From Ewingella sp049889095 (GTDB taxonomy: Bacteria > Pseudomonadota > Gammaproteobacteria > Enterobacterales > Enterobacteriaceae), in the NCBI GenBank assembly GCA_049889095.1, contig JBLJFK010000010.1: DNA of 64,000 bases; one strand, written 5' to 3'. Below are positions 43,013 through 51,226 of this stretch, piece after piece. The notes beneath the pieces are model-generated. The model saw nothing but the letters and a program-made list of their open reading frames with translations, was not told the DNA's origin and did no database searches. Each line of letters opens with the position of its first letter. The first letter of the stretch is position 1. Position numbers and translations under genes: made by a program.

Positions 43013-44125
43013 TTATTTGATTGGGGTGGAGGTGCCGTCCTTATGCCACTCAAAGATACCGAATTCGAAGCCTTTCAGGTCGCCCTTCGCATCCCAGCTC
43101 AGCGGACCCATTACGGTATTCACCGGTTCAGCCTTCAGATTCTTGGCTATATCAGCCGGTTCCATGCTGCCGCTACGCTCCATACCGGTAGTCAGCGCCT
43201 GCAATGCAGCATAGGTGGTCCAAACAAACGGACCCGTTGGATCCAGCTTTTTGGCTTTCAGCGCAGCGACGATTGGCTGGTTAGCCGGAACCTGATCGTA
43301 ACGTTTTGGCAGCGTGACCAGCATGCCTTCGGATGCATCACCCGCAATGTTCGACAGTGACGAGTTACCTACGCCTTCAGGCCCCATAAATTTGGCATTC
43401 AGACCAGCTTGTTTAGCCTGACGCAGGATCTGGCCCATCTCCGGGTAGTAACCACCAAAATAGACGAAGTCCACGTTGTCTTTTTTCATGCGTGCCACCA
43501 GCGTGGAGAAATCTTTATCGCCTGCGGTGATGCCTTCAAACAGCACGACGTTGCCGCCGTTTTTCTTCAGGCTGTCCTGAACAGAACGCGCCAGACCTTC
43601 ACCGTATTGCTGTTTGTCATGCACCACGGCAATACGTTTAGGCTTGATGGTATCAAGGATGTATTTGGCGGCAGTTGGACCTTGGTCAGAATCCAGACCC
43701 GTGGTGCGCATCACCATTTTGTAGCCACGGGTGGTCAGGTCTGCATTGGTCGCCGCTGGCGTTATCATTAGCACGCCTTCATCTTCATAGATGTCAGACG
43801 CAGGCTGAGTTGAAGATGAGCACAGGTGACCGATGACATAGCGAATGCCGTCGTTGATCACTTTGTTGGCCACCGCCACCGCTTGTTTTGGGTCACAGGC
43901 ATCGTCATATTCAACGCCAACCAGTTTGTCACCCTTTACGCCGCCTTTGGCATTGATGTCAGCGATAGCCTGTTTGGCACCGGTGAACTCCATGTCACCG
44001 TATTGGGCAACCGGACCTGACATGGCACCAACGATGGCCACTTTGATATCTTTTGCCACTGCGGCGTGGCTCATTGCTAATGCGATACATCCTGCCAGCC
44101 AGATCTTGCCCGTTGTTGCTTTCAT
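43013..44125 (-). CDS. livK: Branched-chain amino acid binding protein LivK/LivJ
   Basis: Periplasmic Leu/Ile/Val-binding protein of the LIV importer. The start at MKATTGKIWLAG gives 370 aa (E. coli LivK 369) and a signal peptide cleaved after AAVA (about residue 24). Mature motifs AIVGAMSGPVAQYGDMEF and GHLCSSSTQPASDIYEDEG, with two Cys forming the known disulphide, match both LivJ and LivK. It is the only such protein here; E. coli has LivK here and LivJ on the far side of panM. Confidence 0.95.
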   Translation of the reverse strand: MKATTGKIWLAGCIALAMSHAAVAKDIKVAIVGAMSGPVAQYGDMEFTGAKQAIADINAKGGVKGDKLVGVEYDDACDPKQAVAVANKVINDGIRYVIGHLCSSSTQPASDIYEDEGVLMITPAATNADLTTRGYKMVMRTTGLDSDQGPTAAKYILDTIKPKRIAVVHDKQQYGEGLARSVQDSLKKNGGNVVLFEGITAGDKDFSTLVARMKKDNVDFVYFGGYYPEMGQILRQAKQAGLNAKFMGPEGVGNSSLSNIAGDASEGMLVTLPKRYDQVPANQPIVAALKAKKLDPTGPFVWTTYAALQALTTGMERSGSMEPADIAKNLKAEPVNTVMGPLSWDAKGDLKGFEFGIFEWHKDGTSTPIK

Positions 44126-44167
44126 CCTGATACCCCATTTGTATGTGATGTGTATGTTGTTTTTCAC

Positions 44168-44526
44168 CTGCTTAAAACATCATCAATTAATAATTTTGTC
44201 ATAACTAATAATGTGTTAGCGGCTTATAGCGTCTTTTTTTTCAATAAGACTTTATATTTCATATCATTAAACAGGAATTTTCTGCTGCAAATCAAATAAT
44301 GTATTCAGAAATAATAGGTGTAAACAGAATTATATCTTGCCATTAACTCGACCATTTCATCGATATCTAGCAGTTAGCACTGGCTTAGTCCTTTAAATCC
44401 AACATTTATCGCTTATACAGGGATCGCTGAAAAATTTTTCAACTTGTTACTGTACAAAAAAAGTTACGCATGACTAACAGGACGATCCGCTACACTGGCA
44501 GCCTGTTTTTCTATGCGCCCAAAACC
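44168..44526. other. A/T-rich divergent control region between livK and panM
   Basis: Strongly A/T-rich, with many short A and T tracts, fitting a promoter region bound by nucleoid proteins; liv genes are Lrp-controlled in E. coli. I could not identify a convincing -35/-10 pair or a defined operator. The livJ gene that E. coli has between rpoH and panM is absent from this whole area. Confidence 0.5.
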
Positions 44527-44907
44527 ATGAAATTAACCATTGAAAAGCTGACTACGCTCAGCGCTCAAGACCTGATCGATCTGGCAAAAATCTGGCCTGA
44601 GCAAATCGAAAATGACTGGCAAGCCAGCCTGACAGATAACCGCATGTTATTCGTCGCCGTGTTTAATGAACGCATTCTGGCTGCCGTTAAAATAAATCTC
44701 AGTGGGGATCATGGCGAACTCAGCGATCTGTTGGTGCGGGAAGTCACCCGTCGGCGTGGCGTTGGGCTATATCTGATTGAGGATCTGCAGTCGCAGTTGC
44801 CCCATATAAAAAGCTGGAAGATGAAAGCGGATGGCGATGCCGTCACTGTTGCATTTATGCAGGCATGTGGTTTTTCTCTTGAAGGGAATATTTGGAAGAA
44901 GTTATAA
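44527..44907 (+). CDS. panM: PanD maturation factor PanM (PanZ)
   Basis: GNAT-fold protein that binds CoA or acetyl-CoA and triggers self-cleavage of aspartate decarboxylase PanD, controlling beta-alanine and thus CoA supply. The CoA-binding loop is seen in REVTRRRGVGLYLIEDL (about 71-87). The ATG at 44527 gives 126 aa (E. coli 127), starting MKLTIEKL. Sits between liv genes and rpoH, converging on rpoH. Confidence 0.93.
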   Translation: MKLTIEKLTTLSAQDLIDLAKIWPEQIENDWQASLTDNRMLFVAVFNERILAAVKINLSGDHGELSDLLVREVTRRRGVGLYLIEDLQSQLPHIKSWKMKADGDAVTVAFMQACGFSLEGNIWKKL

Positions 44908-44931
44908 GCTGACATTTAGGCAAGGCATAAA

Positions 44932-44955
44932 AAAAGCGACCCGTAGGTCGCTTTT
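44932..44955. terminator. Bidirectional terminator between panM and rpoH
   Basis: AAAAGCGACC-CGTA-GGTCGCTTTT, a perfect 10-bp stem with a tetraloop and A/T tracts on both sides. Confidence 0.88.
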
Positions 44956-44991
44956 CACTTCAGCTTTTCACTTCAAAAGCGCGGGGGCTTA

Positions 44992-45849
44992 TCAGGCTTC
45001 GATGGCCACACGCAGTTTCTTCATCGCGTTCTTTTCTAACTGACGAACACGCTCTGCGGATACGCCGTACTTATCGGCCAGTTCCTGCAGGGTAGATTTG
45101 CTGTCGTCATCTAACCAGCGCGCACGAATGATATCCTGACTACGCTCGTCCAAACCTTCCATCGCATTACTCAGTTTATCTGCGGCGTCGCTATCCCAGT
45201 TATCTTCCTCAATGCTTTCTGCAAAGTCAGAGCTTTTATCTTGCAGGTAAAGCATCGGTGCCATGGCAGCACCATCGCGCGGTTCATCGTCAGGAGTCGG
45301 GTCAAACGTCATGTCCTGTGCAGCCATGCGTGATTCCATTTCCATAACGTCTTTGCTGGTGACACCCAGCTCGCGGGCAACGTGCTCCACTTCATCGTGA
45401 CTGAACCAGCCAAGACGCTGTTTGTTTTTACGCAGGTTGAAGAACAACTTACGTTGCGCCTTTGTGGTCGCGACTTTCACGATACGCCAGTTACGCAGCA
45501 CGTATTCGTGAATTTCTGCTTTAATCCAATGCACCGCAAAGGAGACCAGACGCACACCGACTTCAGGATTAAAGCGACGAACCGCTTTCATCAGGCCGAT
45601 GTTGCCTTCCTGGATAAGGTCAGCCTGTGGCAGACCGTAACCTGAATAGTTGCGGGCAATGTGAGCAACAAAGCGCAGGTGAGACAGGATCAGGTGTTTC
45701 GCTGCTTCCAGGTCACCGTCGTAATGCAGCCGTTCAGCCAGAGCCCTTTCTTCCTCAGCAGTGAGCATCGGATAAGTATTGGCCGCCCGGACATAGGCTT
45801 CCAGACTACCTTGGGGTACCAGTGCTAAAGTTCGCATTTCTTTGGTCAT
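44992..45849 (-). CDS. rpoH: Heat-shock sigma factor RpoH (sigma-32)
   Basis: Alternative sigma factor directing heat-shock promoters. The RpoH box QRKLFFNLRK (about residues 132-141), specific to this sigma, is present, with region 2 (DLIQEGNIGLMKAV) and the region 4 HTH (TLQELADKYGVSAERVRQLE). 285 aa (E. coli 284). GAGGC lies before the ATG. In E. coli translation is controlled by an mRNA thermometer in the first codons and protein level by DnaK/FtsH; the same leader geometry is plausible here. Confidence 0.98.
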   Translation of the reverse strand: MTKEMRTLALVPQGSLEAYVRAANTYPMLTAEEERALAERLHYDGDLEAAKHLILSHLRFVAHIARNYSGYGLPQADLIQEGNIGLMKAVRRFNPEVGVRLVSFAVHWIKAEIHEYVLRNWRIVKVATTKAQRKLFFNLRKNKQRLGWFSHDEVEHVARELGVTSKDVMEMESRMAAQDMTFDPTPDDEPRDGAAMAPMLYLQDKSSDFAESIEEDNWDSDAADKLSNAMEGLDERSQDIIRARWLDDDSKSTLQELADKYGVSAERVRQLEKNAMKKLRVAIEA

Positions 45850-46201
45850 TCAAAGCCTCTCATGTATGACGTAATGTAGGTTTTATACTGCGTTGCTGCG
45901 GAGTGAATACCGCCCGCCCGGTTGGACGTACTAAGAAAACAACGCAGAGCCCTTCATATTTTACTGCCAGTTTATTCTTAAGTTTCGTTGATTCTTTTGC
46001 CGCTATTAGGACCACTAATTTTACATAAAGTTCATCGCTCAACGCAACAGCATGGCGACTTTATGTGACCAACAGACTACAGGATAGGGAATTCGTGCTT
46101 TCGGGGAAGAAGAGAAGTAAAGGCGAAATGATGGAGCGCCAATCAGGCTCTTCCCCTGCACAAGATCCTTTGCAGCAGGAGAAGAGTATATCAAAGAATC
46201 G
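45850..46201 (-). other. rpoH upstream control region
   Basis: 352 bp between ftsX and rpoH with no gene on the coding strand. It holds the sigma-E type promoter described separately and, as in E. coli, probably further sigma-70 promoters that I cannot fix. No terminator after ftsX is obvious. Confidence 0.6.
46006..46033 (-). promoter_or_regulatory. Sigma-E promoter of rpoH (P3-like)
   Basis: Minus strand -35 GAACTT (46028-46033), 16-bp spacer, -10 TCCTAA (46006-46011). This is the GAACTT-N16-TCtgA layout of E. coli rpoH P3, which lets extracytoplasmic stress raise sigma-32. It is about 160 bp before the ATG. Confidence 0.65.
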
Positions 46202-47182
46202 TTATTGTGGTGTAAATCGCCGTAAATGTTGTACCGTTGCCAGCCAAGCGGCGATCCAGCCAATCATCGCGGAAATCAGCAGCAGCAGCAGGCTTTCATC
46301 CCACGCCAGACCATGCAAGTCAAAGGTGGTGCCGAAGACTTTGGCCACCTGCGCGACCACACTCTCCAGTCGAAGTACCAGCGCTTCGGAAAGGATCAGT
46401 GACAGCAATGCCCCGCAGAAGCCGAGCATCGCGCCGCCATTAAGGAATGGCCGCAGGATAAAGCCGTCAGTGGCACCGATCAGTTTCATCACGTTGATGG
46501 TGTCGCGGCGACTGAAGATACTCAGACGCACGCTGTTACCAATCACCAGAAATACCGCCACAATCATCAGTACGCCAATCATCGCAGCAACCTGCCCGAC
46601 CAGCCCGGTCAGCGCCGCCAGCCGCGCAAACCAACTGTCATCCATGCGAACCTCATCAACGCCCTGCACCGCCGCCACACGATCGCGTAAGGTGTTAAGC
46701 GTATTTGAGTCCTGGAAATTCATTTTCGGCGTGATGATCGCCACCGCGGGCAGCGGATTCTGTTCCAGCATATCCATTGCGCCACCAAAGCCAGACCAGT
46801 TGCGGAACTCGCCCATAGCTTCATCACGCGACAGATAATTCACCTTCTCGACACCGGCTTCCGCTTTCAATGCCTTAATGACATTTTCAGCGGCATTGTC
46901 GTCCAGCGCCTTATCGAGATATACCGTCAGCTGTGGCGTCGGATACCACTGCTCAGCGGCAGTGCTGACGTTTTTCCACACCAGATAACAGACGCTTGGC
47001 AACGTAAGGGAAATCGCTATCACCATCACGGTGAGCAGCGTCGCCAGCGGCTGGCGGATCATGTCCGCCAGGGCGTTCATCCACGCATAGCGCCACTGTT
47101 CACGCCAGCCGCCCTGCAGCGCTTTGCTTTTGGCGGCACGGGCGCTTTGGGCGGTTTTCGCTGGATTTGGACTATTGGCCAT
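46202..47182 (-). CDS. ftsX: Cell division ABC-like protein FtsX
   Basis: Four-span inner-membrane subunit of FtsEX, which links divisome assembly to activation of septal amidases through EnvC. N-terminal cytoplasmic tail, first span about 52-72, a periplasmic domain, then three spans with the MacB-like SRRDTINVMKLIGATDGFI loop. 326 aa (E. coli 352, difference in the N-tail). The start overlaps the ftsE stop by 11 bp. Confidence 0.96.
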   Translation of the reverse strand: MANSPNPAKTAQSARAAKSKALQGGWREQWRYAWMNALADMIRQPLATLLTVMVIAISLTLPSVCYLVWKNVSTAAEQWYPTPQLTVYLDKALDDNAAENVIKALKAEAGVEKVNYLSRDEAMGEFRNWSGFGGAMDMLEQNPLPAVAIITPKMNFQDSNTLNTLRDRVAAVQGVDEVRMDDSWFARLAALTGLVGQVAAMIGVLMIVAVFLVIGNSVRLSIFSRRDTINVMKLIGATDGFILRPFLNGGAMLGFCGALLSLILSEALVLRLESVVAQVAKVFGTTFDLHGLAWDESLLLLLISAMIGWIAAWLATVQHLRRFTPQ

Positions 47183-47843
47183 GACGTGCGCCTCCGACCA
47201 TGCGACCCTGACTCAACGTCAGCGTGCGGTAATTACGACGGGCAATCAGTGCCATGTCATGGGTTGCCATCAAAACGGTCACGCCGACGCGGTTGAACTC
47301 TTCAAACAGGCGCAAAATGCCTTCTGACAGCGCGTCGTCAAGGTTACCGGTTGGTTCATCAGCCAGTAACACCGCCGGTTTGTTCACCACCGCACGGGCA
47401 ATGCCCACGCGCTGTTGTTCACCGCCGGAGAGCTGGATCGGGAAGTTCTTGGCTTTATCAAGCAGACCGACTTTATCCAGCGCCGCAGAGACACGGCGTC
47501 GAATATCTTCACTGCTGGCACCCGCGATGATCAGCGGCATAGCAACGTTGTCATACACGGTGCGGTCCAGCAGCAGGTGATGGTCCTGGAAAATCATGCC
47601 AATCTGACGGCGTAAAAACGGTACTTCACGCGCTTTTAGACGACTGATATCGTGTCCACCGAACAAAATATGTCCGGCACTCGGGCGTTCAATTCCACAA
47701 ATCAGTTTCAGCAGGGTACTTTTACCCGCACCGGAATGACCGGTCAGAAAGGCCATTTCAGCCTGCTGGATGTGAAAATCGACGCCCTGCAGCGCCTGTC
47801 GCCCGCCTAGATAAGCTTTACTGACCTGTTCAAAGCGAATCAT
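47172..47843 (-). CDS. ftsE: Cell division ATPase FtsE
   Basis: Nucleotide-binding partner of FtsX. Walker A GHSGAGKSTLLKLI (about 35-48), signature LSGGEQQRVGIAR, Walker B VLLADEPTGNLD, switch His in MATHDM. 223 aa (E. coli 222). Starts 5 bp after the ftsY stop in ftsYEX. Confidence 0.97.
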   Translation of the reverse strand: MIRFEQVSKAYLGGRQALQGVDFHIQQAEMAFLTGHSGAGKSTLLKLICGIERPSAGHILFGGHDISRLKAREVPFLRRQIGMIFQDHHLLLDRTVYDNVAMPLIIAGASSEDIRRRVSAALDKVGLLDKAKNFPIQLSGGEQQRVGIARAVVNKPAVLLADEPTGNLDDALSEGILRLFEEFNRVGVTVLMATHDMALIARRNYRTLTLSQGRMVGGARHGQ

Positions 47844-47848
47844 CCGTA

Positions 47849-49285
47849 TTAATCCTCTCGGGCAAAAAGTGCCTCAATAAAATCGTCAGCCTTAAAAGGC
47901 CGCAAATCTTCAATGCCTTCACCCACACCGATATAACGAATAGGGATTTCGAACTGATCGGCAATTGCGAATATCACTCCGCCCTTGGCGGTACCGTCCA
48001 GTTTAGTCAATGTAATTCCGGTCAGACCCACGGTTTCATTAAAGAGTTTCGCCTGACTGACCGCGTTCTGGCCGGTGCTGGCGTCGAGCGTCAGCATAAC
48101 CTCATGAGGGGCATCTTCGTCTAGCTTTTTCATGACGCGGACAATCTTCTTCAGTTCTTCCATCAGGTGCGCTTTATTCTGTAAACGTCCGGCAGTATCG
48201 GCGATCAACACGTCAACATTGCGCGCTTTAGCCGCCTGGATAGCGTCGAAAATCACCGACGCGGAGTCGGCACCGGTATGCTGTGCAATCACCGGGATCT
48301 TGTTGCGCTGGCCCCAGACCTGTAACTGTTCAACCGCTGCAGCACGGAAGGTATCACCCGCCGCCAGCATGACTGACTTGCCCTGCGCTTGAAACTGGCG
48401 CGCCATTTTGCCGATGGTGGTGGTTTTACCCACACCGTTGACGCCGACCATCAGGATCACGAAGGGCGTCTTGCCGCTGACATCCAATGGCTGATCAACT
48501 TTAGCCAAAATTTCAGACATTTCTGCCTTCAGCTTGCCATAGAGAGCTTCCGCATCTTTTAACTGCTTGCGGCTGGCATGTTCGGTCAGTGAAGTAATGA
48601 TTTTACGCGTGGTTTCAACACCAACGTCAGCGATGATCAACTGCTCTTCCAGTTCATCGAAAAGATCGTCGTCGATCTTCTTACCGCTGAACAACCCGAC
48701 GAAGCCGGACCCCAGACTCGCTTTTGTTTTGACCAGGCTGCGTTTCAGGCGCGCAAAGAAGCCCTCTTTGGTCGGGCGTTGCTGTTCGGTTTCACCTGCA
48801 GGCAAATTAGCTTCAGGCGCAGGCAAGGTAACGATAGGATCCAAAACGACCGGCAGCGGCTCATCGGCCAAACTGTCGTCAACGACATCAATTTCATCCT
48901 GCTGCTCATCGGCGGCGATCTCCGCTTCAGATTCAACAAAATGGTCATGCTGCACTTCAACGACCTGTTCCGTGACGGCAACAATCTCTTCAGCCAGTTC
49001 AAAGGCGGCTAACGCTTTGGGGGCGGGTTCTGGCTCAACAGGCGCTGCGGGAACCTCATGAAGGGTTTCAACTACAGGCGCGATCTCTGCAGCAACTTCC
49101 GCGTGTTCAACTTCAGGTTCAGTCTTGACCGGCTGCTCTTCTGGAACAACCGCATCATGCGATTCCGGGGAGTGTTCTTCGACCACAGTCTGTTCAACGC
49201 TGGTCTCTTCTTTCTGCTGCTGTTCTTCTTCCTGTCGACCACTACCGAACCAGGAGAAAAATCCGCGCTTTTTATCTTTTGCCAT
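47849..49285 (-). CDS. ftsY: Signal recognition particle receptor FtsY
   Basis: SRP GTPase docking ribosome-SRP complexes to SecYEG. A long acidic A-domain (residues about 15-170, rich in Glu/Val/Ala) binds membrane and translocon. The N domain follows, then the G domain with GVNGVGKTTTIGKMA, DTAGR and TKLDGTAKGG. The FFSWFG-type N-terminal segment is amphipathic. 478 aa (E. coli 497), differing in the A-domain. First gene of ftsYEX. Confidence 0.97.
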   Translation of the reverse strand: MAKDKKRGFFSWFGSGRQEEEQQQKEETSVEQTVVEEHSPESHDAVVPEEQPVKTEPEVEHAEVAAEIAPVVETLHEVPAAPVEPEPAPKALAAFELAEEIVAVTEQVVEVQHDHFVESEAEIAADEQQDEIDVVDDSLADEPLPVVLDPIVTLPAPEANLPAGETEQQRPTKEGFFARLKRSLVKTKASLGSGFVGLFSGKKIDDDLFDELEEQLIIADVGVETTRKIITSLTEHASRKQLKDAEALYGKLKAEMSEILAKVDQPLDVSGKTPFVILMVGVNGVGKTTTIGKMARQFQAQGKSVMLAAGDTFRAAAVEQLQVWGQRNKIPVIAQHTGADSASVIFDAIQAAKARNVDVLIADTAGRLQNKAHLMEELKKIVRVMKKLDEDAPHEVMLTLDASTGQNAVSQAKLFNETVGLTGITLTKLDGTAKGGVIFAIADQFEIPIRYIGVGEGIEDLRPFKADDFIEALFARED

Positions 49286-49510
49286 TTTACAACTTCACTC
49301 CTCGCCGAGAATTCAGGGCGAACGGATTGTTAATAAGGTAATGCGTTCCAGTCTATCACTTTCCAATAAGGCCTACACACCCGCATGTTGATTTGCGTAG
49401 GGTATTCAATCGGGAATGTTAAATATTTGCCGCAGGCCGACACACCGGTAGAATAGACGCCAATTGATTTGCAATGCTGCCATTACGGGAGCGTATTATT
49501 GAAGCGAGCT

Positions 49511-50116
49511 ATGGCTAAAAAAACCAACACTCCCGCCGCGGGCCAGATCCGACTGATTGGTGGCCAATGGCGCGGACGCAAACTGCCGGTCCCTAACAGC
49601 CCGGGCCTGCGCCCTACCACCGATCGCGTACGCGAAACCCTGTTCAACTGGCTGGCACCAGTCATCCGGGGTGCGCACTGCCTGGACTGTTTCGCCGGAA
49701 GCGGTGCGCTGGGCCTCGAAGCGCTGTCGCGCTATGCGGCCAGTGCCACTTTACTGGAGTTTGAACGTCCGGTAGCCCAACAGTTGGAGAAAAACCTGGC
49801 GCTGCTCAATACCCGTGATGCGAAAGTGGTTCATACCAACACGCTAAACTGGCTGGCAAAAAACGGCACGCCGTTTGACGTGGTATTTGTCGATCCGCCA
49901 TTCCGTAAAGGCATTTTACAAGAGACGCTGGCTATGCTGGAACAACAGGGCTGGCTGGCGGATGAAGCCTGGATTTATGTCGAAGCGGAAGTTGAGCACG
50001 GTGCGATCCCCGTGCCAGCAGGCTGGCGACTGCACCGCGAGAAGGTTGCCGGACAGGTTGCTTATCGTCTTTATCATCGAGATATATTGCCGACGTCGGG
50101 CGAAGAGGAGCAGTAA
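49511..50116 (+). CDS. rsmD: 16S rRNA m2G966 methyltransferase RsmD
   Basis: Methylates G966 of 16S rRNA in the assembled 30S particle. SAM motif CLDCFAGSGALGLEALSR (about 56-73) and catalytic motif FVDPPF (DPPF class). The basic N-terminus MAKKTNTPAAGQIRLIGG precedes the fold. Start at 49511 (201 aa; E. coli 198) rather than 14 codons upstream. Divergent from ftsY, overlapping no gene; yhhL follows 1 bp after the stop. Confidence 0.96.
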   Translation: MAKKTNTPAAGQIRLIGGQWRGRKLPVPNSPGLRPTTDRVRETLFNWLAPVIRGAHCLDCFAGSGALGLEALSRYAASATLLEFERPVAQQLEKNLALLNTRDAKVVHTNTLNWLAKNGTPFDVVFVDPPFRKGILQETLAMLEQQGWLADEAWIYVEAEVEHGAIPVPAGWRLHREKVAGQVAYRLYHRDILPTSGEEEQ

Positions 50117-50117
50117 A

Positions 50118-50393
50118 TTGTTAATAAATGTTGGCCGGTTACTGATGCTGTGCATTTGGAGTTTCTTGTTGTTCAATATCATTCACCCGTTTCCAAAACC
50201 GATGAAATACTTTCTGGATGTCGCGATGGTATTTATGTTTTTCATGCACGGTTTACAGGTCATGCTGCTCAAAGCCACGCAGGGAAAGGAGCCGGCCAAA
50301 ATCGGCGGCTGGTTACAGCTGAGAATCTTCCTGTTCGGCGTGTTTGAACTGTTGGCCTGGCAAAAAAAACAGCCTCCGTTGCCAAAACGGTAA
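50118..50393 (+). CDS. yhhL: DUF1145 membrane protein YhhL
   Basis: 91-aa inner-membrane protein with two to three spans, nearly the E. coli YhhL N-terminus (MLINVGRLLMLC). The start is TTG at 50118: AGGAG lies 7 nt upstream, inside the last codons of rsmD, and no ATG lies in frame before the first span. One base separates it from the rsmD stop, so the two are coupled. Function is unknown. The yhhM gene that follows it in E. coli is missing here. Confidence 0.87.
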   Translation: MLINVGRLLMLCIWSFLLFNIIHPFPKPMKYFLDVAMVFMFFMHGLQVMLLKATQGKEPAKIGGWLQLRIFLFGVFELLAWQKKQPPLPKR

Positions 50394-50461
50394 ACCATGC
50401 AGTAAGACCTTTCCTTACTGGCAGAACCTTGCTTACATTTTTTTCTAAAAAAGGATAAACA

Positions 50462-51088
50462 ATGAGTTGGCCATTTCTTGCCGTATTTTTCTCCGGCTGG
50501 CTGTTCGTCGATGCCAGTTACCGCGGACCGCGCTGGCAGCGTTGGTTGTTCAAACCGGTCACGCTGCTGCTGCTTCTGCTGCTCGCCTGGCAGGCGCCGG
50601 TTCTGAATGTTTATAGCTACCTGATCCTGCTCGGTCTGGCCGCAACTCTGGTGGCTGATGGCCTGCTATTGCTGCCGGAAGAGCGTTTTCTCTATGCGAT
50701 TGGCGCGTTTTTCCTGTCACATTTGCTGTACACCTTAAGTTTCGCCAGCCAAATGACCGTGACGTTCTTTTGGCCGTTACCTCTGGCGCTGATCGTTACC
50801 GGAGCATTGCTACTGGCGGTTATCTGGTCACGGCTGGCAGAAATGCGCTGGGCGGTATCAGCCTACATCGCCATGACCTTGCTGATGGTCTGGCTGGCCG
50901 GTGAGCAATATTTTGCCCGCAGCACCGATATGGCATTTTCACTGTTGTGCGGCACCGTGTTGCTACTGCTCGGCAATATTTTCTGGCTGACCAGCCGCTA
51001 CCGTTTTAAATTCCGTGCAGCCGACGCCATTGTCGCTGCCTGCTACTTTGGCGGCCATTTCCTGATTGTTCGCTCACTGTATCTCTAA
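50462..51088 (+). CDS. yhhN: YhhN family membrane protein
   Basis: 208-aa inner-membrane protein with about eight spans. The family includes mammalian TMEM86 lysoplasmalogenases; whether bacterial members hydrolyse such lipids is open. Conserved acidic positions are in LVADGLLLLPEERF and the C-terminal YFGGHFLIVRSL. An AAGGAT site precedes the ATG. Between yhhL and zntA as in E. coli. Confidence 0.92.
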   Translation: MSWPFLAVFFSGWLFVDASYRGPRWQRWLFKPVTLLLLLLLAWQAPVLNVYSYLILLGLAATLVADGLLLLPEERFLYAIGAFFLSHLLYTLSFASQMTVTFFWPLPLALIVTGALLLAVIWSRLAEMRWAVSAYIAMTLLMVWLAGEQYFARSTDMAFSLLCGTVLLLLGNIFWLTSRYRFKFRAADAIVAACYFGGHFLIVRSLYL

Positions 51089-51159
51089 AGTCCTCTCTTC
51101 AGGCGAAACTACCTGTTTCGCCGTTTTATTGCCCTGTTATGCACCTGATTATTTTTCTC

Positions 51160-51191
51160 TTGACCCTGGAGTAGACTCCAGGCTTTAGACT
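51160..51191 (+). promoter_or_regulatory. zntA promoter with ZntR operator
   Basis: -35 TTGACC (51160-51165), a 20-bp spacer, -10 TAGACT (51186-51191). The spacer holds the inverted repeat CCTGGAGT-AG-ACTCCAGG (51065 offset: 51165-51182). The over-long 20-bp spacer with a palindrome is the hallmark of MerR-family activation, here by ZntR with Zn(II), Cd(II) or Pb(II), as in E. coli zntA. Confidence 0.9.
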
Positions 51192-51226
51192 GAACGCAAT
51201 TCCACTCTGTTTCGACAGGAGCCCGT

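Noticed and set aside
44461..44526. Longer PanM starting at 44470
   Set aside because: The extra residues have no counterpart in PanM; the ATG at 44527 gives the family length.
46065..46838. 257-codon open frame on the plus strand opposite ftsX
   Set aside because: It lies antisense to a clear ftsX and its upstream region, has a Ser/Arg/Pro-rich shadow composition and no ribosome site.
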